Source: Linepithema humile
Taxonomy: Eukaryota > Arthropoda > Insecta > Hymenoptera > Formicidae
Length of the DNA: 64,000 nt
Assembly: GCF_040581485.1 (NCBI RefSeq)
Contig: NC_090131.1
Coordinates: 15,333,501-15,397,500 of the forward strand
Reading direction: 5' to 3'
Positions 21,377 to 34,285 of this stretch are shown piece after piece. Numbering within the stretch: position 1 is the stretch's first letter; every line of letters begins with the position of its first letter. Made by a program: the position numbers and the translations under genes. Below the pieces are notes generated by a model, which saw nothing but the letters and a program-made list of their open reading frames with translations, did not search any database and was not told the origin of the DNA.

Positions 21377-24336
21377 ACACACTCTTTTTTTCTTTGACAA
21401 TTTTCTATAAAATCGCTTACGCAAGTTTAAAACCATGCATGATCGCCTACAAAAAGAAATCGTGTCTGATAGGTATACTTAAAAAAACGTTCGTTACGAC
21501 GTAAAGCCATTAAAAACTTAATGACGCCTTTATCGGTAAGCCGTATCGATTGGCTCCGGCTTTCTTCCGTACGATACCGAGCACAGAGTCGCACGTTTGA
21601 CAACGCAGTTTAAAAAGTTCTCGAACGCGGCGTATTTGACCCCTTCTCCGTCGACAGGGGTTACAACCTCTTACGTATGCGTATACGCGGTCCGCGGCAC
21701 GCACAGTGGCGCGAATATTAGCGCACGCAAGCTCACGGACGACAGGCGCCTTGCATAAGTATGTTGCCTGCCGGTACGTAAGTCTGATAATTAACGAATA
21801 TGCTAATCAGTTGAATAGAAAAGGAAGGGCATATAATTAGCTCCGGGCGCGATACAACGGTCACGTTAATTATTCAGGCCTTGTTCTTTACGACCCCGCG
21901 ACCAACTGTAATTAATTTTCGAATGACGTGACCGCAAGGAGGTTGCATCTATTAGCATTGTCGAGGTACCAGGTGACGTATGCACGTGACAGTTGGTATG
22001 TTTCGCGAGATGTCGATACTCAATCGCGATAACTTGACAATTGAAGGGACACACTGTCTGTCATTCAGTAAAAAATCTCTTTTAACTAGCGACAACTCTA
22101 GTCTCTCGGATTATTTACGGTTCTTCCTTGATTTGCTTGAAGGAAATGCTGCAGAATTATATCGGTTTTTATTAGTTAAGCTAATGACTGAGCTAAAAGC
22201 AGATTACTGCCGAATCGTCCGTAAACATTTTTAACTGTGAAAAATAACTACTATGCTGAAATGTAGAGATGTTATTCTGTTTACGATATTTTTCCATTAT
22301 ACATATATCCAGACTTAGCCTCGTCGCAAGAAATATTTTGAGTTTATATTATTAAAAACAGGAGCGCGCATCCATACGCGTATAATGGTCGGATGTTTAT
22401 GAGCAAGAAAAATTGAAGTAATAGGGAACGAGACGTATGCTCGTTTTTCAGATGCCTGTCCCCATATCTGAGCACAGCACATCAATTTGACCTGATCTCT
22501 CTATCAGTCAACGCCCTTCGCTTTCTTCTATCGTGCAATAAAAGTGGAAAATCCTTATGCCAGCATCACGTGCCCTTACAAAGTACAAATATTTTCCGCT
22601 TTATAGAAATTTTTGGTATTGTAAAATTTTTGAAAACAGAACTCTATAGAAATTAATCTAACGTGAATTTATGTGTGCGTTATTTTTCAAGAGCTAGTTG
22701 ACGGCCCTTGTTTATATAGTTTTCCATCATCTTGCATTATCCTCATTTATATTTATTATTTTTTTAACCAACCCCGTGTGATATAGGAGTTACAAGGAAG
22801 CTAATGTTTTTTTTCCCCGCAACGGCGCGAGCGTCACAAAAATGCACCCTCTGGTATTTCTAAGGGAGACTTATGGAGAGATCGGTTTGAATGGACATCT
22901 ATTAGTCAGAATGTAATTGCGCGTAAATAAAATCCACTATAGTTACTGTGGCTGATCCCATTTAAATCGCCAATGAATTTACTTAGGATGGTTTACGTTA
23001 ATAGTCACAGCATTAACGTTTCTTTCGCTTCACTTTATTTCTATCTTTTAAAATGCTGCAGCTGTACATCGTTTCATAAATATTATCCTCTCTTACGCCT
23101 CTTTTCTTCGTTCTTTACATTTTTCCCAAGCATTATTTAATTACTCGCGAAAAATTCAGTCTCTGTAAGAAAAGGCAGAAACTACGCGAGAAACGGAAGC
23201 GTGTATACACACAAGCGCGAAGAATACAATCGTTAATGATTACAAATGCGCTTGTCAGGTTAATCGAAATGCATGCTAGTTTTAACAATATACCCATTAA
23301 TGTTAATGCCACGTTAACAACGCAGAGGGGCAATTTAGTGGTGACAAACAAAAGCGCGAGTCCACAGCTTGGTTTCTGCAGGCGGCTCGCAATGATTATC
23401 GGAGATATTTAATTAATTAACACGTCCAGACCGGCGCGCGACTAATATATGATACCTATACTACTTGACATCGACGATATTACAATACACTCATTTCGCA
23501 TTGACGACACATGAATATACGTGCGCAGTGGAATGGGAATTGGCTGACAGCAATACGCGCCTATACGCGCGATGGAAAGAGTGCGACACAAAGAGGAAAA
23601 AGACAGAATGGGATGCAAGCGCTAGGTAACGAGTGATGTAGACGAAAAAAATGAGCGAGGGTAGTGACGAAGCAGATACCGACGGAAAATGAGATAGAGA
23701 GAACAATCGTGCGGAAGAGCGATGTAATTCCAATTTTACGCACTAATCAGGCGCGACGAGTAATTGCTTTAATCCTGTCGATAATTTGTTCGAATAATTA
23801 GCCAACGCTTTGAGTATTGCGGAGGCATTGTGTGGAAGCGATCGACTTTTCATGACCTCTTCCGGTGGACATTTCATGCAGTCGATATCTGTCAATGACA
23901 GTTCTTTGTCAACGTTATGCGTGTGTGCAACTGGCATAGTGATCCGACTATATTTGACATTAATCACTTTGAATTGCTGCAGTGCAGTTTTTGTATTACT
24001 GTTTTACTTGCAAAAGTAGGTTCATTAGTTTACTAACTGTAGGACGATAAACTGGTTTATCATTCTACAAAGAAGATACTTTTTTTACTTTCATACTTTT
24101 TCAATTTTCAATGTAAACGTGATATAGCTATTATTATATTAATTTTTATATCCTTGTGCATTTCAAAATATTTTCCTACTATTTGTTACATTGATAATAA
24201 TAATATTTAATATTTATAGTTTTACTTTTAATTTAATATTTCATTTATTTGAATATCTCATCTGGCTTTAAACGGCAAGTCATGATTTTTTTTGTTTGTA
24301 ATATTGTTATATAAAACTGATATGTGAAATGTATGG
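21377..24336. other. noncoding stretch with CpG-rich patches
   Basis: GC-richer patches lie at 21500-22060 and 23130-23740, with AT-rich DNA between and after. An 84-codon ATG frame at 21980-22234 is given separately. Nothing else gene-like was seen. Confidence 0.55.
21980..22234 (+). CDS. small ATG frame, 84 codons, product unknown
   Basis: An ATG at 21980 opens 84 codons ending in TAA. The peptide has balanced composition, with a Leu-rich stretch about residues 44-70 likely to be helical. No signal peptide or recognised motif is visible. The frame lies outside the most GC-rich patches, which makes its openness slightly more notable, but one frame of this length is unremarkable in 64 kb. 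Confidence 0.1.
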   Translation: MHVTVGMFREMSILNRDNLTIEGTHCLSFSKKSLLTSDNSSLSDYLRFFLDLLEGNAAELYRFLLVKLMTELKADYCRIVRKHF

Positions 24337-24654
24337 ATGAAAACGTTAATATCAAACGATTGTACGATCTTTGAATTGCATTGCTTGAAGGAAATTCGCA
24401 TTCTATCCGACGATCCTCCGGAACGAAATTCGGTTGGATCAAAGATTGGAAAGAATCTCATCGTAATACTTATCGCCCTCGCGTTAACCCCCCATTTAAT
24501 TTACGAAGATAAACTTGCAGAATTCCCCAAGGGTTATAGCGGTAGAGCCTCATTTGATATAGCTTCGTCATTTAGTCGGAACCTCGTTATTCCAAAGCGG
24601 GTACGGGAGCGTAGCGGTGCAAGAGGGTCAAAGCGATTCCCTCCGCCGTTGTAA
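24337..24654 (+). CDS. small ATG frame with hydrophobic segment, product unknown
   Basis: An ATG at 24337 opens 105 codons. Residues 40-56 form a hydrophobic segment (Leu/Ile/Val/Ala) after a lysine, and the C-terminal part is rich in Arg, Ser and Gly. It is followed by a strong donor AAG|GTAAGTAG at 24714-24724, beyond the stop codon, so the donor could end a noncoding first exon containing this frame. No family was recognised. Confidence 0.12.
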   Translation: MKTLISNDCTIFELHCLKEIRILSDDPPERNSVGSKIGKNLIVILIALALTPHLIYEDKLAEFPKGYSGRASFDIASSFSRNLVIPKRVRERSGARGSKRFPPPL

Positions 24655-25678
24655 GACCTTAGTTAGATTTAGATTAAACGCAGTAAAAAGAAGTCAGCGG
24701 TCAGGAAGCCACGAAGGTAAGTAGTTGGCAACTGCGCTCCCCCGTAACCGGCAGGGGGACAAAAGTTTCGCGTTTACGAACGACGGTACCGGGTCATTTG
24801 TTTCTACTTATGTTCTATCCGCAACGAGTGGTCTGGCGTAACGCGATCATTACGGGAAATGTGTTGATACCGAAATTGCTTCATTAACATTATATTGTTG
24901 CGTGCTGGTTATAGTTGTTTTAACGATCGACCTACGTGCGGTACTTATCAGTTACGTTGACTGCAACTGCCGTTCAACTCTTGTTTCGCGCTGACTATGA
25001 TGTTCGGCAATCGCCATCCATTGTGGTTTTCGTTCGATGTTACGCAAACAAGTAAGAGTTTAGGCGGGCCGCGGAGAAAAGTTCGGAATCGCATTTCCTG
25101 CGATTTTTTCCACTGACTATCGGTAATTTATTTTTATGAGCGTGAAAAACTTCCGATACTCATCCTCTAAACGCGGAAGCTATTTATTTAAAATATCCGT
25201 TGAGCGATCTTATTTACTTGAAATATATAGAGTTCGCTACAACTTTCGCTGTACATCTATATACCTAGAACAAAACTCAAGTGATAACTTGAGTCTTACA
25301 AGGTTTCCTGCACAGTAGCATCGGACCTTAAACGTATAATGAAACATTGTACGCACTAATCTACCTTAAGTTATTCATATCTTCTGCCAGGTCAAGATAC
25401 CGTCATACTCTTACAGTTGCAGTTATAATCGCTTCGGATCCGACTATAAATCAAGCTGGAGGCCGGCTTTAGTAATGTATGCGCTTATAGTCTCGCTTAT
25501 TGCTGACCGTATCTACTGACAACCGACATCCGCAGTAGTGCAGGGATTATCGAACTTACGCGACACGCCGTCACGAGCGTCTCGCCAACGGCCGCCGTTG
25601 CAATTTATCTCCCGTTTAAATGCCAAGATATTCGTTCGTACCTCTTTCACAGAGTCCTCCTCCTTTTTCTCTCCCTGC
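24655..25678. other. noncoding stretch
   Basis: A GC-richer patch continues to about 25080. The best plus-strand donor motif of the window, AAG|GTAAGTAGT, lies at 24714-24725. The rest is mixed in composition with no gene recognised. Confidence 0.55.
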
Positions 25679-25695
25679 CGCGCGCGCGCGCGCGC
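25679..25695 (+). repeat. (CG)n dinucleotide run
   Basis: Eight CG units within a CpG-rich patch (25500-26300) in which frames are open on four strand/frame combinations, so none is credible as a gene. Confidence 0.95.
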
Positions 25696-28335
25696 CACAT
25701 CGCGAATTATTAATCAAATCAAGCAATAAGCGCGTGAGTGTAAATAACGGCGAGAAGGCTCTCGCGCAGTCTGGTGCTCGGTTTTCTCTCTTTCGCTCCT
25801 CCGCTCTCGGCCCTCCACCCACCCGTGTCTTTCCATTACTTCGTCCTGTTCCCTACCGTAACCGCACTCGGTCCTACCGGCGGCAGTAGGCGCTAGGTGA
25901 GGGTGATTTGTCGCGGCGGATATGAGAGCGCCGAATGCCCCTCTGGACGCAATATTATTTTAAACGATGATATAGGAGGGGCGCGTGGTGCCGCAGAAAC
26001 CGCGGGTCGGGCCTTCCACGTACGTGGTGTAACGCGCGAAATGAAAATCACGGAACGGCGTGTATGAGTGAGCGTGACGTGTGCATGTGTGTATAGCACG
26101 CACGTACGTGCACCACAAGTGTCATCATCGTCGCCGTTATCGTCGTTGTCGGCGCTTGCCGTCGTAGTCATTGTCGCGAACGAAAGATGCTCTCCGATCC
26201 CGCACCAACGACCACCACAGAGCCGTAGAGTTGCGCCAAATTCCGGTCGCGTATTTCGAAATATGACACGTCGCATTTTTCAGCCGCTTTCGCAGGTGTC
26301 GGAGAAAAATGTCCGATTACAAAGAGGGTAAACTCTTTCTGTTATTTTCAATTGCACCTCGATGCCTTTTTTTATATCCACATCTTTTTACCATAAAAAT
26401 ATACATATATGCCGAACAGGTCAGCAATAAAATTGTGGCTATTGTAATATATTACGTTTTAAAGAAAAAAGAGAGAATATTGCGCAGAATTTATATTATT
26501 TAATATAAAAAATAATTCTCTTTTGACTCTTTAACTTTATTTATAATTAAATTTTATTATTTAATATTTTTTAAAAATCTGTTTTTTTTTTTTTATCGTT
26601 ATCAAACTTAGCAGAATTATTTACACTGTACATATAATCTTAGTGTATATTGTTCAAAGCTGTGATATGCAATCAATAACTTTATTATACGTTTTGGCCA
26701 TTTTAATCAGGGAGGTAAACTTTTTGAATAGCAGGATATGTTTGTTAATTAGCAAGAAATTTTGTTGTTCCTCACATTCAAGTTATATCGAATGCATGGG
26801 AACCGTGCAATATTAATATAAGCTACCATGCCATAATAAACAGCACAAAAGAGATACACCGCACGCTCATATTACGCGAACCACCGTGTACATATTTACT
26901 GCAACGTGCCTGGTAATAAACTGGCCAAACTGGTTGCCCGCCGGCCGGAAGTTTTAACCGGAAGTCGCCAGATGAGTCTCGCGCGCGTGACTTACTTCGA
27001 ATCACGGCAAATTGACTTTCTATCTAGCTCGGCTGAGATCTGACGTTCCCTCACCGAGAGAGATTTCAGTGCAAGGTTTTGAGTGCAAAAAGAGGTGAAG
27101 CGCGGATTATTCGGGAATGGAAGTTGGACAGAAATCTTAGAAATCTGTTAGATGTTAACGAGTAGATCGATTTTTCTGTAAAAATAAACGTGATGTGTGT
27201 AAATTATGTCTCGCTAATAATTTTACTTAATTACGCGTTATTTATTTTGCCACGCTATTATCGGTGTGACACTTTCATATTTTTTGAAAATAATAAAAAT
27301 TGCTGACTAGATATCGCCACGACGTTAATATATTAAAAAGCAGCTATTAACGTAACATGTTGACAAAGATTCTATGTAATTACGTTATTAAATGTTGCAT
27401 GAATTAAAGCTGAATAAATCGTTCTGTAAAGTGATCAATAAAAATTTTTAATTATATATAATGATTAATATACACATATATAAAATTTTTCAAGTGCCGA
27501 AAATAGCTCGGTGAATTAAAAGGCGAATGTAACAAAAGCGCGAGTTTTGAAAGGATGATAAACGGTCATTTTTCTGCGTTGTTACAAACAAAATATGCAA
27601 ACCGTTCGTCGCGGAAAAAATGTATGAGACATTAAAAAGAAGCGCGAATTTACCTCCTTTCCTGTATTTTCTTCCTGGCTTACACGCCCGATTCTTGCTT
27701 ACTTTCCTTAATAATTACTCCTGTAATATTGCAGGTCCGGCGTACTTAGCGAAACAAGAAAAACGCTCTACTGTCAGCATAGTCTGACCCTTCTCAGTTG
27801 TTTTCTAAGCCCTACCCTTCGTCGCAATGAGGATATAGTCTTCTTTTCTTTTTAGTTCCAGTGTTTTTAGCGCCTCTGGTGTGGTCGCTAGCATTATACA
27901 GAATTACGAAATTAAGCCGCGCGTACTCGTATACAGCCGGTCTAAATTAACCCGAGTACTTTTATGTAAAGCATCCAGCAATGCAGCTCTTGAAACAATT
28001 CAAGCTTACAACGTTAAACCGTGCGCGCTGTTGCCCCCGCAGTACTTGAAAATTTTGATAAACAACACGATGTGCTAACAAAACGCTACAAAGAACGCGA
28101 AAAACGTTATTGTAAGAGAGGGTGATAAACTGTTAAATCGTGAAAATGTCATTACAAACATACAAAACAAGCAAAAATACACGACATATTCCAATAGATA
28201 CTTTTGTAGAAACATATAGAGAGATATTGCAAGTCTCAATAACTGAAAAATAAAGATTTATTTTTCGAATACGATAGAGTTAAATCGTAAATAGAATTAG
28301 AGTTAAAAAAGAACTCTTTTTGTTAAAAACGTATT
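25696..28335. other. CpG-rich patch followed by AT-rich DNA
   Basis: Positions 25700-26310 are GC-rich, with a CGT/CGTCGTTGTCG-like patch near 26120-26170. Positions 26310-26860 are AT-rich with a T run near 26582. GC-richer patches return at 26870-27120 and 27600-28080. No gene was recognised. Confidence 0.6.
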
Positions 28336-28356
28336 ACACACACACACACACACACA
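28336..28356 (+). repeat. (AC)n microsatellite
   Basis: A pure run of about ten AC units in AT-rich DNA. Confidence 0.95.
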
Positions 28357-31302
28357 TTTATTTTCGATATCTCACATGAAGTTTGTATATTTAATAGAGA
28401 AATATTTACAAACGATTCTCGTTGTTAGTAGAGAAATATCAGGAAACCCACATCGAATCAGACATATATCGCGCGCGGGTGCCGTGCGATAAACGCGCGA
28501 GTGATACAATTAATTTATTTCCAAAAATATTACTATGAGTGATCGCGGTATGGATAAGATCGGTGTCGACGGTGCGCGCCGATACCGGACGACAGTGGAA
28601 CATGTAGAGCGTGCAGAGAGAGGCAGCGGAGCGCTCGCAACGAGATAAAAATACATAATTTCCCTCACAAATACGCCGTCCGACTAATTATTATCCGTAA
28701 AGCAAGCAAACAGGATTTTGTTCTGTCGCGATAAACAGCCGAGATACGCGCGGGATGCGCGCGTATGTACTTACGAGCGAGCGGGCCAGAAGCATGTCGA
28801 TAGATAGGCAAGTGTACGCGTTTTGTACGTCACGGTTGCGTATTGGCGTATGCAAAGCTTCCAATATTTGACTAGCCGAAGCTTTTGATTTATACGCGCG
28901 TCCAATAAAATACAGGCTTAACTTTAATGCCTCGGGAACCGAATATATGCGGCCTGTGTACGTAGATGCATTCGCGTGACATAGGGATGCGCGCACAGCC
29001 GGGGGATCGGCGTAGTTATTCATACACGGACACGCACACACGCGCGCACGCACCTATCTCGTAGACAGTCTATCTACCTATCCACCTACCAACTTACCAG
29101 CTGCAACACAATATGGAACTCGCATCGTGATGCCATTTACGAAGGGTGGATGCGATACGCTCGCGTGAAAAATGATCGTCGTAATCGCGCCGCCTGCTTT
29201 CGGAACATCGTTTCGATCATTTCCGACGCGATCAATCGACACGATATGTCAAAGGATAGTGGGGATATGTTTAAGAATACATTTGCGCACATACACGAGT
29301 CTGTCGTGACTGAAAATCGAGATTTAACATGATGCCGAGTTTATCCGCTGCACTGCAACAGTGATATATGGAGAGCGATTAACACGATATTAAATAATTA
29401 ACATTAGGTAAACGATCTACATTTACTCTAAGTATGTCATTTATATTCAACGTGCTTTTTATATAACATTTTTTTAAGATACAGTATAACATAACATAAA
29501 ATTTCAAAGTTATTCCACTTTTCGATATATTCTTTTTTCTAATAAAATTTATCGTTTAAAAAATTAACGAGACGTACATTGTGATCTCTTTTACATGAAT
29601 TATTTTTCGTCGTGTATTGAGAGATATTGCCTAAAATTATTCAAGATAAATGTTTTTAAAAGTTTTATAAGATACATTAATTATTCGATAAAATGTATTA
29701 AATAAAAAGTGAACAAGTGTTGTATTTATTCACAATATTATTATAATTTATTAATCATATATAGGAGCACAAATAAAGTGAAATAAATATAAAAGTACGA
29801 CAATGTCTCGATGTATAAAATATTTGTAGCGGTGCGCGGCATCGGAAACGAAATTCGAGCTCTTCCAATGTATTATGCGATACCATTGTAGCACGATACC
29901 ATTTTAACGACAGGAAAGCAACCACGCACTTCTTCAGATTAATTGCGATCCTATGCCCGTGACTGTTATTCGAGAATGCGCGGCCGTGTTTTCTTTGTTG
30001 CCGTTTTTTCACGGCAACGCAAACAATCAGAAATTGAAAACCGCCCAGCGTAATCGAATACATATGCACGCGCGTGCACTTCAAAAAGAGAAGGAGAGGC
30101 TCGTGCCGATTTTGGAACGGCTAACAACTCGGCAGCAGCTTTTGATTTTCGTCAGGTAGGATTCGTCCGACGGATGCTGGAATTCGTACGGGAGAACCGA
30201 TTGATTTCCGGGCTTAGGCGGGCACGTGAGTTAAATACGTATCAGCCCATGGCTTCGGCAGTCCTAGCGTTACCCAACTTTCCTCGCTTCTTTGTACTTC
30301 CAATTCCGACTAACCATCTTCCGGTTGTAATCGGGGATTCGTCACCCCTCCTTCCGACAATTTATAATAGATAGTAATAATTCAATTTCTACTTGTCTAA
30401 TTTTATTTAAATGTAACTTTGTTGATGTATACATACGGACGTATATAAAGTTATGTATATATTTATAATTTAAATTTCTATTCTTTTCGGTAGCTAAATT
30501 ATTTATGAAAATGACCTATATTCGACACAAATGTATTATCGCTCTTTGAAGAAATTTGTAACAGCACTGTTAAATAAATGAGTTTTATAATATATATTTT
30601 CTCATTATAACGAGAGAATATTTGTTTTTATTATAATATTTAATGTTCTATTCTCTTATAGCAAATCTCCGTGTGAATGTATATAACATTTACACAATGT
30701 CGATAACAATTTTGTGTATGAAACTGTATCGGATTTTCTTTTTTTGTATTAAAACGAAATGATCTTCCATAATGAAAATGCATATATTTCGTCTTTCGAC
30801 GTCGTACAAACGACGGATGAACGGAGTAGACAACGAGTAGAGTGGAGTAGATCGTCCAATATCATGGAAGCTGAATGGAAAAGCGATGAAATATAAATAT
30901 GGCACCCAAGGGAGTGTTCTCTCCTACTTGAACCATTTTCTCATACTTTTTACTTGCTTTCACATTTCCACTTATACGTTTGAGTCAATATACTTTTCAG
31001 CAGAACGCTCCTTTTTCTATAATTTTACGTATGCCTATATTATTATACAATAAATGAAGAACACTTATTAATATTTTCTTTATAAGGCAAGTATTGCAAA
31101 TAATTATAAAAGTGCGTATTAATGTAAAGTAATGAAAAATCAGCCATCTGATGTACAACAATTCAGTTTTATGCGCGCGCGCGCAATACCAATGATAATT
31201 AACAAACAGTTAAATGTCTTATAGTTTTATTTTCAAAAATTTATATAAGTTAAATTGTATAGTAAGTCGAAATAATTACAATTAATTTTCTTCTAATATT
31301 TC
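28357..31302. other. noncoding stretch with two CpG-rich patches
   Basis: GC-richer patches lie at 28440-29350 and 29830-30330. AC/GC-mixed short repeats sit at 29026-29052. On the minus strand a TTGCAG, CTG, GTAAGTTGG arrangement near 29090-29106 resembles a 3-base exon or a plain donor. A CAG|GTAGGA junction with a T-rich lead lies at 30140-30161. (GC)6 lies at 31173-31184. No gene was recognised. Confidence 0.55.
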
Positions 31303-31342
31303 TCTTTGTATATCGAAAGCACTCTTTATATATCGAAGGCAC
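31303..31342 (+). repeat. 20-bp tandem duplication
   Basis: Two adjacent 20-base copies (TCTTTRTATATCGAARGCAC) differ at two positions. Confidence 0.9.
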
Positions 31343-31441
31343 TTTCTTCCGCAAGATAAAATACTTGCCATTTTCTCAGTAAAGCTAATTAACGCTAATG
31401 GATATCGATATACGAATCTGCACTGCGGGCGTCTAGAAATT

Positions 31442-31798
31442 ATGAAGAGTACGACAAACTTATTTAAAGTTATACGCGAAGGCGTTGGAAATAAAATGAA
31501 TAGAAGCATGTTTAATAGGAGACAGAAAGGGTCACAGCATACGCGACGTATCTTATTACTTTATCTCGGAGCACTCCTCCTCTTTCTCGAAACTCTCTTG
31601 TTATTTTCGTTTGTTATTGTTATTTCTGTGGAAAGCAAAGCTGAACGTATACGAAGCCTGGGGCTACACACGGCTCTTGTTATGCGATATACGCCGCGTT
31701 CATCGTCAAAGTACAGCGGCTTTCAAGTGACAGAGGTATCTCATCGAATGAGAAATAGCATACCGCATACACAGGAAGGATTTTATTACGGAAAATAA
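31442..31798 (+). CDS. possible small membrane protein, 118 codons
   Basis: An ATG at 31442 opens 118 codons ending in TAA at 31796-31798. The peptide has a basic N-terminal third (several Arg and Lys before residue 37), one long hydrophobic segment about residues 37-63 (Leu, Phe, Ile, Val), and a polar, basic tail. That is the layout of a single-pass membrane protein. No family is recognised. T-rich DNA often yields such hydrophobic runs in random frames, so this is a weak candidate unless transcription or conservation supports it. Confidence 0.15.
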   Translation: MKSTTNLFKVIREGVGNKMNRSMFNRRQKGSQHTRRILLLYLGALLLFLETLLLFSFVIVISVESKAERIRSLGLHTALVMRYTPRSSSKYSGFQVTEVSHRMRNSIPHTQEGFYYGK

Positions 31799-34242
31799 TT
31801 TTATTGCGTTTCAAAATATTACAAGAAAATAACCCGGCTTTAATTAGTAGCATCTCATACAATTTATGTATAATACATTATCTCTAATGTAATCACACAC
31901 ATGCAGTTTTCTTTTGAGAGCTTTGTCAGATTGTCTTGTTACGCATTTGCAACTTTTAATTCATCAGTGACATTACATTAATAAAGATCCGTGATTGTGT
32001 TTGTAAATTATTTAAAAGTATCACGAAGAAGAAATAAGTGTGCCCCGTTTAGCGATTTTAATAATTTCAATTATTCATACACATTGCGGTATTTAATAAT
32101 GCTACGAAGCATTTTATTTACACCGTACTGTTCTGTGTACGTCACTTATGAGCACAAAATTATTGCGTGCCCTTCGGGGCAAACATAAGGAACACAGAGA
32201 TATTGTCGAAACGGACGAAGGGAAAACGCGCTAGTCGGAAGACAAGTGTGAAGGAAGTCTGAAATCAAGAGTCGGGACTAACTTACAAGGTCGGTGCTCA
32301 TGTATCTCCTTAACGAGGAGAGGAGTCTCCGTCTCGGGAGTACGGCAGGCACCGAAGTACAACTCGGTGAGGAACTCAGATTAAAATGAAACATCTCGAA
32401 AACTCTTCGGTGTGTGTTTGCCCGCCGGATGTTTAATCGTTCCGCGAGTTCGTATTGTCTTATTACAGTCAGCCTTTCAGGACATTACTTCGGCTCAAGC
32501 ATTAAGCCTGATTTATTGGCCAGAGTTATATTTTTGCGTATTGTGCCATAACGGGGGAGGGGGGGGGCGTACGGGTGTTCATAGTTGCAAATGTAGATTT
32601 GCACCAATTACCTTGCTTTTCGGATGAATGTCCATTATGTTTTTCAATCTTCGCAATACACACGCCTCTGAAGAATTAACGCAGTGGGAATATCGATCGA
32701 TGAATCGCAAACAAGTTTAATGTGTAGATATATATAATCGTGTTGTGCATCTAAAATAAAGTGAATATTATCATAAGCGTGCGCGGACGTATTAATGCCT
32801 ATGTCAAGCAATCGAAATTGTGATATATACCAATGTGTAGATACAACTTGTTAAAAGCGTAAACGGTCAATATCAGTATCTTGTGTACATGTATGTGTAA
32901 ACGCACAACGCGCAGGTGTATACAAGGTATATATTCCTGCACTATGAAACACATATTCAACATCCGCGGCATCACGCATGCATGTAGACACACATTAATT
33001 GTAAATGTGTGTGTATTCTGCACCTGTGAAAACAACGGATTGAACAATCGACGAGTTAATTAATCTGAACTAGCAAAAAATTCAATTAAATATTTAATTA
33101 GACATTGAAAATAGCGTTGGTAAAAATTTGCTAATTTTTCTATTTGAAAATGAGAAAATTAATAAGCATTATTGGTACTCGCGCACACATTGCATTTAAA
33201 GTTTGGGAAGATGTTGAATAATAAAATATAAAAAATTATCTGGTATGGACAAGTATCTGGAATGATTATCATATGTTTGCATTGCTCGAAGCTTTGGTAG
33301 AATAATGAGAATCCATAGTAACAAGTCGAATCTAAAATAGCTAATTAATATGAAATTATGGGAATGGCAGATTAACATTTGTACAATTATTTAAATGAGA
33401 TCAAACGTTGAAGCAAAATCATATAAATTAGACACACTGAATGGTCTACTAAACATTACATTAGGCAGCCGAAATGCTTTAATAAGTGAAACAAAACCGT
33501 ATTATGCAAATTTAATATCTCTTATAGGCAACTTTGGGCTTATTCTTTTCATTTTTTTAATATTTAATATTAAAAATTTTTAATTAATTTTAATAGAAAT
33601 TTTTTAAAAATACTTGTGAAATCAATATTTTTCTGTTAAGAAAATATGACTTAAATTGATAAAACAATTTAAGAGTCGCCTAATCGAGAAAAAGCGTGCA
33701 ATGCCTGAAACACATTATACATTTTCCGATATGTCTACAAGGAAGAATAAAAAGCTTTGTATTTTATTCCTTTAACGTACAAGCTGTTTTCCTATTTTTC
33801 TTTCCCGTCGAAATCCACACATGATGCCACTTTTAGCTTCAGTTTGTATTCAGAGGCGAGTGTCTGGATTTAAAGATTTAATACGTCGCAGACAGGACAA
33901 TATCTACATGACGCGGTGGAAGACAGCCACTGAATATTCATGGGAAAGCTTTCAAAAAAAATGAAGAACTTGCAAAGGTGGTTTCACGAGTGTTCAGCAA
34001 TACCCATGATCGAGCGGGACTTAAAAACCAACAGATCTGTCTCTGACTCATTATACGCTTGATTATAAACGATGACCGTCTCGGTCTTGACAGCACTGTC
34101 CGTTTAAAGAGAAATATGACTCTACCTAATGTAAGTCAGAGGAGAACAAAGGCTGACAAAATGCAACGGGAGGGGGGGTTCTTCTCTCCCTATAGCCTGA
34201 AGTATTATTTCGCCTGCTGTTGAAAGCTAGCGATCAAATTAA
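31799..34242. other. mostly AT-rich noncoding stretch
   Basis: A GC-richer patch at 32150-32640 contains a G-run tract (separate entry). A second lies at 33780-34220 with a short G run at 34168-34178. The rest is AT-rich with frequent stops. No gene was recognised. Confidence 0.6.
32553..32567 (+). repeat. G tract with G-quadruplex potential
   Basis: Five G, one A, then nine G. Splitting the runs gives four groups of three G with short loops on the plus strand. Confidence 0.8.
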
Positions 34243-34285
34243 AATTGATTATCGCTGTCTCATTTTATTATTGCGATAATCGATT
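34243..34285 (+). repeat. inverted repeat, 13-bp arms, 17-base loop
   Basis: Arms at 34243-34255 and 34273-34285 pair across a 17-base loop, with 12 Watson-Crick pairs and one T/G wobble. Each arm holds GATTATCG or its complement. The stem is too short for a typical microRNA precursor. It could be a cruciform or paired binding sites. Confidence 0.6.
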
